NCBI RefSeq assembly: GCF_008080435.1 | Contig: NZ_VRKN01000003.1 | Coordinates: forward strand, 372,001-436,000 | Source of the DNA: Enterobacter asburiae | Lineage (GTDB): Bacteria; Pseudomonadota; Gammaproteobacteria; Enterobacterales; Enterobacteriaceae | DNA: 64,000 nucleotides | Direction of reading: 5' to 3' | Shown here: positions 40,688 through 50,780 of the stretch, piece after piece | How the letters are laid out: each line of letters starts with the position of its first letter | Position numbering within the stretch: position 1 is the first letter of the stretch | Notes under the pieces: generated by a model | Databases searched by the model: none | What the model was told of the DNA's origin: nothing | The model's input: only the letters and a program-made list of their open reading frames with translations | Translations under genes and position numbers: made by a program

Positions 40688-41827
40688 TTAGTACATAGAG
40701 TGGGTGTTGCTTTCGATATGTTCTTTAGTGATGCGACCGAACATTTTCCAGTAACACCAGATGGTGTAAGCCAGAACAATCGGAACGAACACGCAAGCAA
40801 CATACGTCATCAGGTTCAGCGTCATATGGCTGGACGTTGCATCCCACATGGTCAGGCTAGCATTCAGCATGGTGCTGGATGGCATGACGAATGGGAACAT
40901 CGCAATACCCGATGTCAGGATGATGCACGCCAGGGTCAGTGATGAGAACACGAACGCCAGAGCACCTTTCTCCAGACGAGACGTCAACACGGTCAGCAGC
41001 GGTAACAGCACGCCCAGAGCCGGGATCGCCCACAGCGCAGGGGTATTGTTAAAGTTCACCAGCCATGCGCCCGCCTGACGCGCCACTTCTTTGGTCAGCG
41101 GGTTAGACGGCGCAGTATGGTTGATCGCAGACGTCACCACGTAGCCATCAATGCCGTACACCACCCACACACCGGCCAGTGCGAAGCAGACCAGCGTGAC
41201 CAGCGCAGCGACCTGAGCCGTCGCGCGAGAACGCAGGTGCAGTTCACCAACCGTACGCATCTGCAGATAGGTTGCGCCCTGAGTGATGATCATCGCCACG
41301 CTCACCACGCCGGCCAGCAGACCAAACGGATTCAGCAGCTGGAAGAAGTTACCGGTGTAGTAAAGACGCATGTATTCGTCCAGGTGGAACGGTACGCCCT
41401 GCAGCAGGTTACCGAACGCCACGCCGATCACCAGCGGTGGAACGAAGCTACCGATGAAGATGCCCCAGTCCCACATGTTGCGCCAGCGGGTATCTTCAAT
41501 CTTGGAACGGTAGTCGAAACCAACCGGACGGAAGAATAAAGAGGCCAGCACCAGAATCATCGCCACGTAGAAGCCGGAGAACGCAGCCGCGTAGACCATC
41601 GGCCAGGCAGCGAACAGCGCGCCGCCTGCGGTGATCAGCCACACCTGGTTACCGTCCCAGTGAGGGGCGATGGAGTTGATCATGATTCGACGCTCGGTGT
41701 CATTACGACCGAGGAAACGGGTGAGCATCCCCACCCCCATGTCGAAACCATCCGTGACGGCGAAACCGATCAGCAGAACGCCGATCAACAGCCACCAGAT
41801 AAAACGCAATACTTCATAATCGATCAT
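40688..41827 (-). CDS. cydB: Cytochrome bd-I ubiquinol oxidase subunit II
   Basis: CydB is the second large subunit of the oxygen-reducing bd-I oxidase. The 379-residue protein has eight to nine membrane segments and starts MIDYEVLRFIWWLLIGVLL as in E. coli. It follows cydA by 15 bp. Confidence 0.98.
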   Translation of the reverse strand: MIDYEVLRFIWWLLIGVLLIGFAVTDGFDMGVGMLTRFLGRNDTERRIMINSIAPHWDGNQVWLITAGGALFAAWPMVYAAAFSGFYVAMILVLASLFFRPVGFDYRSKIEDTRWRNMWDWGIFIGSFVPPLVIGVAFGNLLQGVPFHLDEYMRLYYTGNFFQLLNPFGLLAGVVSVAMIITQGATYLQMRTVGELHLRSRATAQVAALVTLVCFALAGVWVVYGIDGYVVTSAINHTAPSNPLTKEVARQAGAWLVNFNNTPALWAIPALGVLLPLLTVLTSRLEKGALAFVFSSLTLACIILTSGIAMFPFVMPSSTMLNASLTMWDATSSHMTLNLMTYVACVFVPIVLAYTIWCYWKMFGRITKEHIESNTHSMY

Positions 41828-41842
41828 TTGATGACTCCTGTC

Positions 41843-43411
41843 TTAGCGTGCCGGCTGAGTAGTCGCAGTGGACTGCTCGTAGTGATAGCGACCGGTTTTC
41901 AGGCTGCTTGGGCCAAGGCGCGCGAACTTGAACATCAGGAACAGTTCAGCCACCAGGAACAGGGTGTACAGACCACAAATCAGCAGCATGGAGAAGATCA
42001 GATCGCCCGCTGTCAGGGACGAGTTCGCTACCGCCGTTGGCAGCACCTCACCAATCGCCCATGGCTGACGGCCATACTCCGCAACAAACCAGCCGGATTC
42101 GATAGCGATCCACGGCAGTGGAATACCGTACAGCGCGGTGCGCAGCAGCCATTTTTTCTCGCCGATGCGGTTGCGAATCACGGACCAGAAGGACGCCGCA
42201 ATGATCAGCAGCATGATGATGCCGCAGCCCACCATGATACGGAATGCGAAGTACAGAGGCGCAACGCGTGGAATCGAGTCTTTGGTTGCCATCTGGATCT
42301 GCGCTTCCGTCGCGTCAGAAACATTCGGGGTATAACGCTTCAGGAGCAGACCGTAACCCAGATCTTTCTTCACGTTGTTGAACTGGTCGCGAATAGCCTG
42401 GTCGGTAGAGCCAGCACGCAGCTGTTCCAGCAGCGAGTAGGCTTTCATACCGTTACGGATACGCTCTTCGTGCTGAACCATCAGCTCTTTCAGACCGGTC
42501 ACCTGCTTATCAACAGAACGAGTGGCGATGATACCCAGCGCGTAAGGGATCTGAATGGAGAAGTGGTTTTCCTGCGCGTCCTGATCCGGAATACCGAACA
42601 GCGTAAAGGCAGCAGGCGCCGGTTGGGTTTCCCATTCGGCTTCGATGGCGGCCAGTTTGGTTTTCTGCACGTCCCCCATTTCGTAACCGGATTCATCACC
42701 CAGAACGATAACGGAGAGGATTGCAGCCATACCGAAGCTTGCAGCGATAGCAAAGGAGCGCTTAGCAAAGGCGAAGTCACGACCGCGCAGCATGTAGTAA
42801 GAACTGATACCCAGGATAAACATCGCGCCGCACACATAGCCAGAAGCGACGGTGTGAACGAATTTAACCTGCGCAACCGGGTTCAGGACCAGCTCGGCAA
42901 AGCTGACCATCTCCATACGCATGGTTTCGAAGTTGAAATCAGACGCGATAGGGTTCTGCATCCAGCCGTTCGCCACCAGGATCCACAGTGCGGACAGGTT
43001 CGAACCTAATGCCACAAGCCAGGTTACCGCCATATGCTGGACTTTACCCAGACGGTCCCAACCGAAGAAGAACAGACCTACAAAGGTGGATTCGAGGAAG
43101 AATGCCATCAGACCTTCAATGGCCAGCGGCGCACCGAAGATATCCCCTACATAGTGGGAATAGTAAGACCAGTTAGTCCCGAACTGGAACTCCATGGTCA
43201 AACCGGTTGCCACGCCCAGTGCGAAGTTGATACCAAACAACTTGCCCCAGAACTTGGTCATATCTTTATAAATCTGTTTGCCGGAGAGAACGTATACCGT
43301 TTCCATGATGGCCAGCAGGAACGCCATACCGAGCGTCAGTGGCACAAACAGGAAGTGGTACATCGCGGTCAAGGCAAACTGTAAGCGCGACAGTTCGACT
43401 ATATCTAACAT
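41843..43411 (-). CDS. cydA: Cytochrome bd-I ubiquinol oxidase subunit I
   Basis: CydA carries hemes b558, b595 and d and oxidises ubiquinol. The second of two adjacent ATGs (43411, [14 protein letters not shown]) is preferred on AAGGAG spacing and gives 522 residues as in E. coli. H19 and the histidine in KFVHTVASG correspond to heme ligands, and the long periplasmic Q-loop lies at about 250-380. Confidence 0.98.
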   Translation of the reverse strand: MLDIVELSRLQFALTAMYHFLFVPLTLGMAFLLAIMETVYVLSGKQIYKDMTKFWGKLFGINFALGVATGLTMEFQFGTNWSYYSHYVGDIFGAPLAIEGLMAFFLESTFVGLFFFGWDRLGKVQHMAVTWLVALGSNLSALWILVANGWMQNPIASDFNFETMRMEMVSFAELVLNPVAQVKFVHTVASGYVCGAMFILGISSYYMLRGRDFAFAKRSFAIAASFGMAAILSVIVLGDESGYEMGDVQKTKLAAIEAEWETQPAPAAFTLFGIPDQDAQENHFSIQIPYALGIIATRSVDKQVTGLKELMVQHEERIRNGMKAYSLLEQLRAGSTDQAIRDQFNNVKKDLGYGLLLKRYTPNVSDATEAQIQMATKDSIPRVAPLYFAFRIMVGCGIIMLLIIAASFWSVIRNRIGEKKWLLRTALYGIPLPWIAIESGWFVAEYGRQPWAIGEVLPTAVANSSLTAGDLIFSMLLICGLYTLFLVAELFLMFKFARLGPSSLKTGRYHYEQSTATTQPAR

Positions 43412-43748
43412 CATGACTCCTTGCTCATCGCATGAAGACTCCGAGAGTGAACCCCGTCAGAAAGAGATCCACACGCATGCCCCAATACAAATTATTCGCA
43501 TCCTTGTCGTCGTTATTACCCTGAAAGAGGATAAAAACGATGACGTGAGGTTACAAATACGTTAATAAAAAACTCAAATTGATCCCGCAAATATAATACG
43601 CTGCAAAACCCTTACAATAAACAGGTTTTTATTGAATCACATTTACGTTTTTCGACGGTGATCAATTTATAGCAAAATTACCACTTTTCAGCCATTTTGA
43701 TCGGGGACAATTTAGCGCTTTTCCGTGCCTTTTTCCAAGAATTAAACC

Positions 43749-43762
43749 TTGATTTAAATCAA
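43749..43762. promoter_or_regulatory. FNR site upstream of cydA
   Basis: TTGATTTAAATCAA is a perfect TTGAT-N4-ATCAA FNR palindrome, about 340 bp upstream of cydA. FNR represses and ArcA activates cydAB in E. coli, and this site fits that control. Confidence 0.8.
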
Positions 43763-44045
43763 AAACAAACGCTAATGTTAACCATGTTTAATCATGGTGA
43801 GAATGGTAAAAACCATGTTAATGATATGTACATGCAAAGATGTGATTGGTTATCGAAGACGGGAAAAAATATAAACAGAAGTGATTTTAATTAGCGCTAA
43901 AGAAAGCATCATTTTCGACGAGGGACAAACAATAAAGCGTAGTCGGGCCAGATTATTTTTCCATTGCATTCATGCAACCCTTCGAAATTACATTTAATTT
44001 ACTTTTGACACCCCATAAGTTAACACCGCTATGTGACTATTTAAT

Positions 44046-44076
44046 GAAAAAAGGCCGCCCTCTCTGCAGCCTTTTT
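44046..44076 (-). terminator. Terminator downstream of mngB
   Basis: AAAAAGGC and GCCTTTTT enclose a loop of about 14 nt; T-tracts are present on both strands. It lies 13 bp after the mngB stop. Confidence 0.75.
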
Positions 44077-44088
44077 CGTATCACTGGT

Positions 44089-46719
44089 TCAGGCGATAAG
44101 AATACTAAAGGTTCGTGACTGCCCCGGCCTGAATGCCCCGACAATGCCCTCTCCTTCACACCGATCCATTATCCGTTCATTCATGTCCGTTTCGCAGCAC
44201 CGTTTCACCGTCGGATTCATGGATAACGTCGTGTCAAATGCGCTGGACTCCGAAGGGTTGAACAGGCGCAGAATGAGCTCATCACGATCTTCAGCCTTTT
44301 TGAGCGTACTGAGCACGCATCCCGTTGGCGAAAGCGCTAACAAACTGTAACTTTCCGGCGTGATAAACGACGCGCGATTCAGTTTCATCGCATCCCAGGG
44401 AATTTTGTTATAGCACTGCACCGGCGTTAACCACGATTTAGCCTGCTGCGCGACGCCCGCGTTTTCCGGCATGCCACTGAAGCTGAAGAGGCTAAAGCGA
44501 CAGGTTAACGGCCCGCGAACCTGAGAGTCAGGAACAGGCATTTTGATCCCCGAAGGTCTGCCAGGACGCAACAGCAAATCTTCTTTCCCGAGTAGCCCCA
44601 CGCCACGCAACAAGGTCAAGGCGAATGCTTTTTTGTCATCGCCCACCACTTCAAACTCACGCAGTCCCTCGGTGAACAGCGCCAGCCCGTTTCGCTTTTC
44701 CTGCAGTACGGCATAGTTGAGTAAATTCCAGACGGGAACCGGCGCTTCTTTCCAGCTCTCCTCATGCCAGGTCGCCATCGCCGCGTCCTGCACCGGGCGA
44801 GTGAGCGTGCCAAACTGCGTGTCCGCTAACACTTCCTGAGTCGTAAACGGCGTTGGGATCAGTACGCGAACGCGGTGGTCGTCGGCCTGGTTATCCAGAC
44901 GCACCGCCACATCAATGCGTCTGCTGTGATGACTAAGCGTAATGTCAAACTCAGCGTCGAGATAGCCGTTTCGCTGGCGCGCCGCGCGTTCGGCCAGATT
45001 AGCCGGAACAGCGATCCGATGGCGGATAGCCGCCCTGCTCTGCCAGCCTTCGTGCGTGACCTCAACCTGATATTCGCCCTGCGCTGAAGTGAGTCTCCAC
45101 TCTTCCCGCGAAGGCGAGTAGTCGTACTCATCGCCATCATCAGAACTCTCTTCGATTTCCAGTACGCGGTCATAAATAAGCCCGGTCTCTTTATCGCGCA
45201 GGCGCAGCGTGCCGTCGTCATTTACGTCAATCTGCCAGAAGGCATTTTCAAGTAAGGATTCGGTGTCTTTAACCACAGAAAGCATCTTCCCGGCCACGTT
45301 CGGTTCGATAAACAGCGTACGGTAGCCCATCGACGGCAGTATTTGGCTGAGCTGAATATCAAACTCCATAAACGGTTCGTAATTGCCGTAATGGACAATC
45401 TGCCGGTCAATAAGACCAGGGTCGAGTTCGCGCGCACTGCGAATGAAATAGGGGATCTCGTTGCCTTTTTCATCGCGCAGTCGGAACTGGCTGGCGCGCA
45501 GCCGAATCGTGGTGTTCATCACCTCTTCACGCGGCCAGGGCATCAGGTTGAACATCACCAGCTTATCGGCGTCGCTTTGTGGCATGTTGTCGACAATCTT
45601 GCGCATATAGAAACGCACCAGGTTGTCAGCCATGTCCTCAGCCAGTTCAAAGCGGGAGACAATCTCGCGGTGCACCTTATCGCAGCAACAGCAGCCGATG
45701 CTGTCGTGAGCGTGGTTTTTGAGGATCTCTTTCCACATTTTTTCCAGCAAACCGTGGTGATATTCAAAACCCAGCGTCCAGGCAAGTGTGGCCAGCGGCT
45801 CGAGGATATTGACAATTTTGTTCTCGATACGCGCATGGGCGATTTTGATGTCCATGCGCGTGGAGCCGATGGTCCGGTGAACGCGCATGTATTTCCCGTC
45901 GATAAACTCCCCTTTCAGCGTCGCTAGTTCATCGCGGTGCGCGTCGATGTGCTCAAACACCTCTTCGAACCGACTCATCACAAATTGACGCTGAGGATAG
46001 ATTTCACGAAGCTTATCCATTACCGCGAAAATGTTCTGCTGCAGCGGCATCTGGTCATGACCGTTGGGCAGTAAAATTTCTTTGGTCACCGAGGCTTTTT
46101 CCAGGACCTCGAAATAGCTGTCGAGCCGTTTTCGCAGCCCTGCTTCGTCCTCCGGTAAGTACTTACCAATCGCATAGCCCAGCGGCAGTACCTGCGCCGT
46201 CACTTCACTGCCGTCCTGGCTCTGCCAGAGAAACTCGGTTTTGTCGGTCCCGTGTCGTTCCGAGCAGCCGCGCCAGAACATCGTGCGGGTAATGCCAAAC
46301 CCGTTATAGATATGCGGTAGCTGGCCGGACATACCAAACGAATCCGGCAGATAGCCGATCCTCATCGGCTCGCCGAACGCCATACAGTCGCGCATGCCGT
46401 ACATAAGATTGCGGACAATCGACTCACCGCTGACAATCGTGGTATCGGTCTGGGTATACCAGGGGCCGATAATCAGCTTTCCGCGCTCCACAAGCGCTTT
46501 CACCCGCGAGCGGTTTTCAGGCACGACGGCAAAATAATCCTCCAGCACCGCCGTCTGTCCATCGAGGACATAATATTTATACTCGTCATCCTGCTCCAGA
46601 TGGGTCAGGATCTCTTCCATATTATTGACCAGAAGAATACGTGACGCTTCGGTGGTGAAGTACCACTCACGGTCCCAGTGCATATGCGGCGTGATATGAA
46701 CGCGAGATACAGCTTTCAT
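44089..46719 (-). CDS. mngB: Alpha-mannosidase MngB (GH38), mannosyl-D-glycerate hydrolase
   Basis: MngB cleaves 2-O-(6-phospho-alpha-mannosyl)-D-glycerate to mannose-6-phosphate and glycerate after MngA import. The 876-residue GH38 protein shows the N-terminal metal site HMHWDREWY (about 12-20), the active-site [11 protein letters not shown] (about 120-131) and [16 protein letters not shown] (about 336-351). Length is about that of the E. coli protein. It follows mngA by 21 bp. Confidence 0.96.
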   Translation of the reverse strand: MKAVSRVHITPHMHWDREWYFTTEASRILLVNNMEEILTHLEQDDEYKYYVLDGQTAVLEDYFAVVPENRSRVKALVERGKLIIGPWYTQTDTTIVSGESIVRNLMYGMRDCMAFGEPMRIGYLPDSFGMSGQLPHIYNGFGITRTMFWRGCSERHGTDKTEFLWQSQDGSEVTAQVLPLGYAIGKYLPEDEAGLRKRLDSYFEVLEKASVTKEILLPNGHDQMPLQQNIFAVMDKLREIYPQRQFVMSRFEEVFEHIDAHRDELATLKGEFIDGKYMRVHRTIGSTRMDIKIAHARIENKIVNILEPLATLAWTLGFEYHHGLLEKMWKEILKNHAHDSIGCCCCDKVHREIVSRFELAEDMADNLVRFYMRKIVDNMPQSDADKLVMFNLMPWPREEVMNTTIRLRASQFRLRDEKGNEIPYFIRSARELDPGLIDRQIVHYGNYEPFMEFDIQLSQILPSMGYRTLFIEPNVAGKMLSVVKDTESLLENAFWQIDVNDDGTLRLRDKETGLIYDRVLEIEESSDDGDEYDYSPSREEWRLTSAQGEYQVEVTHEGWQSRAAIRHRIAVPANLAERAARQRNGYLDAEFDITLSHHSRRIDVAVRLDNQADDHRVRVLIPTPFTTQEVLADTQFGTLTRPVQDAAMATWHEESWKEAPVPVWNLLNYAVLQEKRNGLALFTEGLREFEVVGDDKKAFALTLLRGVGLLGKEDLLLRPGRPSGIKMPVPDSQVRGPLTCRFSLFSFSGMPENAGVAQQAKSWLTPVQCYNKIPWDAMKLNRASFITPESYSLLALSPTGCVLSTLKKAEDRDELILRLFNPSESSAFDTTLSMNPTVKRCCETDMNERIMDRCEGEGIVGAFRPGQSRTFSILIA

Positions 46720-46740
46720 CTTCGTTTCCTGTGTGAGTGT

Positions 46741-48648
46741 TTATGGCGTAACGTCTTCAGTAACGTACTTACCGCGCTCAACGGCATGACGCCGCCAGAG
46801 AATTAAAACCAGTGTGGAGATGGCGGTCCCCACCAGCGCTGCGCCAAACCAGCCTGCAGCAGCGGCCACACCATTCAGCCCGGCAGGATGCAGTAAAAAG
46901 AGGGAGAAAATGCCGGCTCCGGGTGTGGACAACCCAATCCCCATCGCGCCAACAATCGCCCCTGTGGCCATAGAGCCAAGGACAAACGAGCCAATTACCC
47001 GCAGCGGATCTTCAATCGCCATCGGGATCGCCCCTTCGGTGATACCCGCCAGCCCAAGCAACCACGTGGATTTGCCCGTCTCGATTTCAAACTGTTTGAA
47101 AAGGTGCGGAGCAAGCATCGTTGAGGCGGTCACGGTGAAAGCTGACACCATTTTGACAGAGGCGAATATGGCATACGGTCCGTAGACACCGTTGGCCATC
47201 GCCCCCAGGCAGAAAGCATACGAAGCTTTGTTGACCGGCCCGCCCAAATCGAACGAGCACATAAAACCGAGAACGGCTCCGAGCAACAGCGCATTCGCCC
47301 CAGACAGCCCGTTAAGCCACGCCGTGAGCGAATTGTTCAGCCATGCCACCGGCTCGCCAATTACAAACAGCATCAGGCTGCCCGCCCCCAATACGCCGAT
47401 GACCGGATAGAGGTAATAGGTTAAAAAACCGTTGTAACGGGTAGTGAGGCGAATATGATTTTTCACCCAGCGCATCAGGTAGCCAGCAATCAACCCGCCC
47501 GCGATAGCCCCCAGAAAACCGGAGCCGATCATATTGGCGGCAAGGCCGGCCGCAAAGCCTGGCGCCAGCGCGGGTTTATCCGCCAGCGAGTAGGCGGTAT
47601 AGGCAGCGAGCACGGGCACCATCAAAATACCGAGCATACCGCCGCCAAGTTTGCGGTACATCCACAGCCACGAATTCTCCTGATCGAACAGATGCTGCAG
47701 GCCGAGTATCTGCGCCAGCAGCACCGCGACGGCCAGCACCGTTCCCCCGGCGACAATCAACGGCACCGCAAAGGAGATCCCGCTGAGAAGCGCCTGCTTA
47801 AGCTCCGTCTTAACGCTCTTTTTTTCTGCCTGGACAGGCTGCGTACCCGATGAGGATGGTAATGCCAGCGCACGCTCAATTAACGCTTCGGCATGACGCA
47901 GCGGTTCCGCAACCGGCACAGAAATCGCCGGAATCCCCTCGAAACGCTCGCTCTCTTTGATCGCCACTTCCGCTGCGAAGATGCACGCTTTCGCCGCCTG
48001 CAACTGCTGAGGAGTAATGCGATCTTCGATGCCGTTCGCCCCCTGCTTTTCGACCACCACGTTAATGCCAAGCTTACGCCCTGCTTTTTCCAGGTATTCA
48101 GCCGCCATATAGGTATGGGCAATACCTGCCGGACACGCGGTGACGCAGACGACGGTGGGCGCATTCACCAGAGCGGCAGCCTCGTGTTCCTGCGGGACAT
48201 CGTCCAGCGCAGCGAGCAGGTCTTCCGCCGTCGCTGCCGCCATCACGCGTCCCCGGAGAGCATCATCCGCCAGGCGAGACGTCAACTCCGTTAACACCTG
48301 GATATGTGTGGATCCCGCTTCAGCGGGCGGGATGGCAAGCAGGAAGATCAGCTCAACGTTTTCCGGTCCGTCCACACCTTCCCACTCCAGCGGTTCACTC
48401 AGGGTGGCGACCGCAAAAGCCGCTTCTTTCACCACAGCTGTTTTGCCATGGGGCACCGCCAGTCCTTCGCCAAGCGCAGTGGGGCCGAGCGACTCGCGAT
48501 GAAAGACCTCCTTCAAAAATGCATCGCCATCTGTAATTTTGCCCAGCGCCACCAGTCGCATCGTAAGCTGGCGAATGGCCTCATCACGGCTGGCATAGTG
48601 CGCCTGCACGCAGACAGCACTGGTGTGGGTCAGAGTCGTCAGGTTCAT
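46741..48648 (-). CDS. mngA: PTS mannosyl-D-glycerate transporter, EIIABC
   Basis: MngA imports and phosphorylates mannosylglycerate. The 635-residue protein has a fructose-type EIIA domain (about 1-150; phosphohistidine H67 in GLAVPHGK), an EIIB domain (about 165-265; phosphocysteine C172 in TACPAGIAHTYMAA) and an EIIC domain with about nine to ten membrane segments (about 285-620). It is slightly shorter than E. coli MngA. First gene of mngAB, divergent from mngR. Confidence 0.96.
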   Translation of the reverse strand: MNLTTLTHTSAVCVQAHYASRDEAIRQLTMRLVALGKITDGDAFLKEVFHRESLGPTALGEGLAVPHGKTAVVKEAAFAVATLSEPLEWEGVDGPENVELIFLLAIPPAEAGSTHIQVLTELTSRLADDALRGRVMAAATAEDLLAALDDVPQEHEAAALVNAPTVVCVTACPAGIAHTYMAAEYLEKAGRKLGINVVVEKQGANGIEDRITPQQLQAAKACIFAAEVAIKESERFEGIPAISVPVAEPLRHAEALIERALALPSSSGTQPVQAEKKSVKTELKQALLSGISFAVPLIVAGGTVLAVAVLLAQILGLQHLFDQENSWLWMYRKLGGGMLGILMVPVLAAYTAYSLADKPALAPGFAAGLAANMIGSGFLGAIAGGLIAGYLMRWVKNHIRLTTRYNGFLTYYLYPVIGVLGAGSLMLFVIGEPVAWLNNSLTAWLNGLSGANALLLGAVLGFMCSFDLGGPVNKASYAFCLGAMANGVYGPYAIFASVKMVSAFTVTASTMLAPHLFKQFEIETGKSTWLLGLAGITEGAIPMAIEDPLRVIGSFVLGSMATGAIVGAMGIGLSTPGAGIFSLFLLHPAGLNGVAAAAGWFGAALVGTAISTLVLILWRRHAVERGKYVTEDVTP

Positions 48649-48741
48649 AAGATCCTCACACGTAAGTTGTTATTGTCTGGTGGCAATTGTGACAGGCAAC
48701 ACAATACATTTATGTGATCACTTTCACTAACAATGCAAATT

Positions 48742-48762
48742 TGTATTTAAATTGTATTATTT
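48742..48762. promoter_or_regulatory. Probable MngR (FarR) boxes between mngA and mngR
   Basis: TGTATTTAAA at 48742-48751 and TGTATTATTT at 48753-48762 are tandem copies of the FarR/MngR-type TGTATTAWTT motif, the second an exact match. They lie about 60 bp upstream of mngR and 95 bp upstream of mngA, fitting control of both. Confidence 0.6.
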
Positions 48763-48818
48763 ACAAATTTTAAGCTGAAGGCATAATTCCGTGAAAAGGT
48801 ATTAGAAAGGCAGATTCT

Positions 48819-49535
48819 ATGGGTAACAAACCGATGTACCGGCAGATAGCCGATGCGCTTCGCGAGAAAATCAATGCGGGTGAGTTAAAACCCGGCGATG
48901 CGTTACCGACGGAATCCAGCCTTCAGGAGGCGTTCAACGTTAGCCGTGTAACGGTGAGACAGGCGCTGAAGTTGCTTACGGAAGAGCAGATCGTCGAGAG
49001 CATTCAGGGCAGCGGCACCTACGTAAAAGAAGAGCGCGTTAACTACGACATTTACCAGCTCACTGGCTTTTACGAAAAACTGGCGGACCGGAACGTGGAT
49101 ACCCACAGCGAGGTGAATATTTTCGAAGTGCTGAAAGCCGATGCAAAACTTGCCGAAAAGCTGAATATCGCTCATGACGATAAAGTCTGGCACGTCAAAC
49201 GAGTCCGCTTTATCAAACAAAAACCAGTGAATCTGGAAGAAACGTGGATGCCGCTGGCGATGTTCCCTGACCTCACCTGGGAAGTGATGGAGAATTCGAA
49301 ATACCACTACGTTGAACAGATCAAAAAGCTGGTTATCGATCGCAGCGAGCAGGAGGTCATTCCCGTGATGCCCTCTGCCGAGGTCGTGAATGCTCTGGGG
49401 ATCGATGCGGCAAAACCTGTCCTCGAAAAAATCTCCCGCGGCTACCTCAGTGATGGACGCGTATTTGAATACAGCCGCAATACCTTCAAAAGCGATGACT
49501 ACAAATTTACGCTTGTGGCGAAACGCAGACACTAA
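48819..49535 (+). CDS. mngR: GntR/HutC-family repressor MngR
   Basis: MngR (FarR) represses mngAB in E. coli and was first noted as a fatty-acid-responsive regulator. The 238-residue protein has a winged helix-turn-helix (about 5-72; LPTESSLQEAFNVSRVTVRQALKLL) and a UTRA effector domain (about 88-230). It is divergent from mngA and convergent with the porin gene of the uronate island. Confidence 0.96.
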   Translation: MGNKPMYRQIADALREKINAGELKPGDALPTESSLQEAFNVSRVTVRQALKLLTEEQIVESIQGSGTYVKEERVNYDIYQLTGFYEKLADRNVDTHSEVNIFEVLKADAKLAEKLNIAHDDKVWHVKRVRFIKQKPVNLEETWMPLAMFPDLTWEVMENSKYHYVEQIKKLVIDRSEQEVIPVMPSAEVVNALGIDAAKPVLEKISRGYLSDGRVFEYSRNTFKSDDYKFTLVAKRRH

Positions 49536-49550
49536 ACGTACATGAATGAC

Positions 49551-49576
49551 AAAAACCCGGTGCAAAACCGGGCTCT
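49551..49576 (-). terminator. Terminator of the KdgM-type porin gene
   Basis: On the minus strand, GAGCCCGGTT and ACCGGG form a stem followed by TTTTTG, 25 bp after the porin stop. It may also limit readthrough from mngR. Confidence 0.7.
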
Positions 49577-49600
49577 CATGTTAATACGTTAGTGCAATGT

Positions 49601-50365
49601 TTAAAGTGTAAACGTCATACCGATGCGATAGCGTGACTCAGACATATTGTCTTCGCCTTCGTAGTAGCCCTGCTGATCCAAATAATCGTATTCCACATAG
49701 GGACTAAACCATTTGTTCCATTTATAACGCAGGGTAAATGCATTCTCCGTAGCCCAGGTTTTATTATTTTTATAGGTATAATTCTCATTGGCATGTTTAT
49801 ATGCCGTGCCCTGATATAAGAAACTCCATTCACTATTAAATTTATAGCCCACAAAGATGTCTAAACGATTGACACTGTCACGATGCGACTCCCCTTCATC
49901 GTTAATAGATTCATAGGTATTATAATCGTAGCGGTAACGCAAACCGAGACTCCAGTCAGCACCTGGCAGATAGTTGACCCTAATATAGGGACGAAGTTGC
50001 GTGCCTTTGTTGCTCCAGTGATATATCCCCCCTGGTTGCAGGTTCCATTTATCGGCAAATCGCCAGGTATAATTGGTCTCTATCTCGTTATAGTCCGTTG
50101 TACTATCGCCAAAAGAGTGTGCACTGTCGGACTTATCTGTGCCATTTGTACCCTTTCCATTATTTTTATTGTTTTTATTATCCATCTCCGCACTGGCCCA
50201 CCAGCCGTTAGCCCAACTTTCGCTGATCTTATATCGTGACTCATAGGAGTGGCTCCCGGTTTTATAGCCACCACGTACATCAAACGTTAGCGCATGGCTC
50301 ACCAGCGGTGAGCCAGCAGCGATCAGAAGAAGAAAACGTAATAGATTCTTTTGCATAACAGACAT
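49601..50365 (-). CDS. KdgM-family oligogalacturonate/oligouronate-type outer-membrane porin
   Basis: The 254-residue protein has a signal peptide (about 1-25, SHA cut) and amphipathic, aromatic-rich beta strands ending in a terminal strand RIGMTFTL, typical of small 12-strand KdgM porins. Characteristic segments include FDVRGGYKTGSHSYESRYKISESWANGWW and SPYVEYDYLDQQGYYEGEDNMSESRYRIG, split here by positions. KdgM porins let acidic oligosaccharides cross the outer membrane. It is divergent from the MFS gene, and KdgR-like boxes lie between them. Substrate is inferred from family and neighbours. Confidence 0.88.
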   Translation of the reverse strand: MSVMQKNLLRFLLLIAAGSPLVSHALTFDVRGGYKTGSHSYESRYKISESWANGWWASAEMDNKNNKNNGKGTNGTDKSDSAHSFGDSTTDYNEIETNYTWRFADKWNLQPGGIYHWSNKGTQLRPYIRVNYLPGADWSLGLRYRYDYNTYESINDEGESHRDSVNRLDIFVGYKFNSEWSFLYQGTAYKHANENYTYKNNKTWATENAFTLRYKWNKWFSPYVEYDYLDQQGYYEGEDNMSESRYRIGMTFTL

Positions 50366-50493
50366 TCATCCTTTATATAAAATCACTTGCCAGAAAATAA
50401 AAACCGTCAACAAACAATTCCGTGGAATCATATTTGTTTACAACCAAATATCACGCACATATTTTCATAAATAAGATCATCATCATAAAATTT

Positions 50494-50513
50494 ACCGAAA
50501 CATTGTTTCGATA
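50494..50513. promoter_or_regulatory. KdgR-like box 1
   Basis: GAAACATTGTTTC (50497-50509) is a perfect palindrome with the core of the KdgR consensus. It is about 130 bp upstream of the porin start, so it is the candidate operator for that gene. Confidence 0.7.
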
Positions 50514-50656
50514 AAATAAAAACATAAGAGAAATTTACTTAATAAAAATACACATAGGTTTCATGAATTTATTTTTTAGATTTTTCAAAACAAAAAACGA
50601 TAACAGAAAACAAACAAAATGGTCTTGACGCGATCCTTAAAGAAACCACAAAATAA

Positions 50657-50676
50657 AAATGAAACATTGTTTTAAA
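50657..50676. promoter_or_regulatory. KdgR-like box 2
   Basis: AAATGAAACATTGTTTTAAA matches the AAATGAAACA-TGTTTCATTT KdgR consensus except near the right arm. It lies about 105 bp upstream of the MFS start. Confidence 0.7.
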
Positions 50677-50722
50677 AGCGAGATCAAGATCATGAACGCT
50701 ATGGCCACAAGGCCATACAATA

Positions 50723-50742
50723 AAATGAAACCATGTTTTATG
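50723..50742. promoter_or_regulatory. KdgR-like box 3
   Basis: AAATGAAACCATGTTTTATG has the same GAAAC-N3-GTTTT core as box 2. It is about 39 bp upstream of the MFS start, a position where a bound repressor could block transcription. Confidence 0.65.
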
Positions 50743-50780
50743 TTTTATTAAATAAATCATCAACGTACAGGATGGATGTC

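Larger units (their letters stand above)
43412..44088. other. cydA upstream regulatory region and mngB 3' end
   Basis: This 677-bp AT-rich gap separates cydA and mngB, both on the minus strand. It holds an FNR site (43749-43762), GTTAA-rich stretches that could be ArcA sites, and the mngB terminator (44046-44076). A 65-codon plus-strand frame at 43697-43894 is not supported by a ribosome site or family. E. coli cydA also has a long, multi-promoter upstream region. Confidence 0.65.
50366..50780. promoter_or_regulatory. Divergent promoter region of the uronate island
   Basis: This very AT-rich 415-bp gap separates the porin gene (minus) from the MFS gene (plus). It carries three GAAAC-N3-GTTTY palindromes at 50497-50509, 50661-50673 and 50727-50739 and no coding sequence. 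Both divergent promoters must lie here. Confidence 0.75.

Noticed and set aside
41660..43009. 449-codon open frame antisense to cydB/cydA
   Set aside because: It covers parts of two well-identified genes on the other strand and shows no recognisable protein features.
43697..43894. 65-codon open frame upstream of cydA
   Set aside because: It overlaps the FNR site and has no ribosome site or recognisable features.
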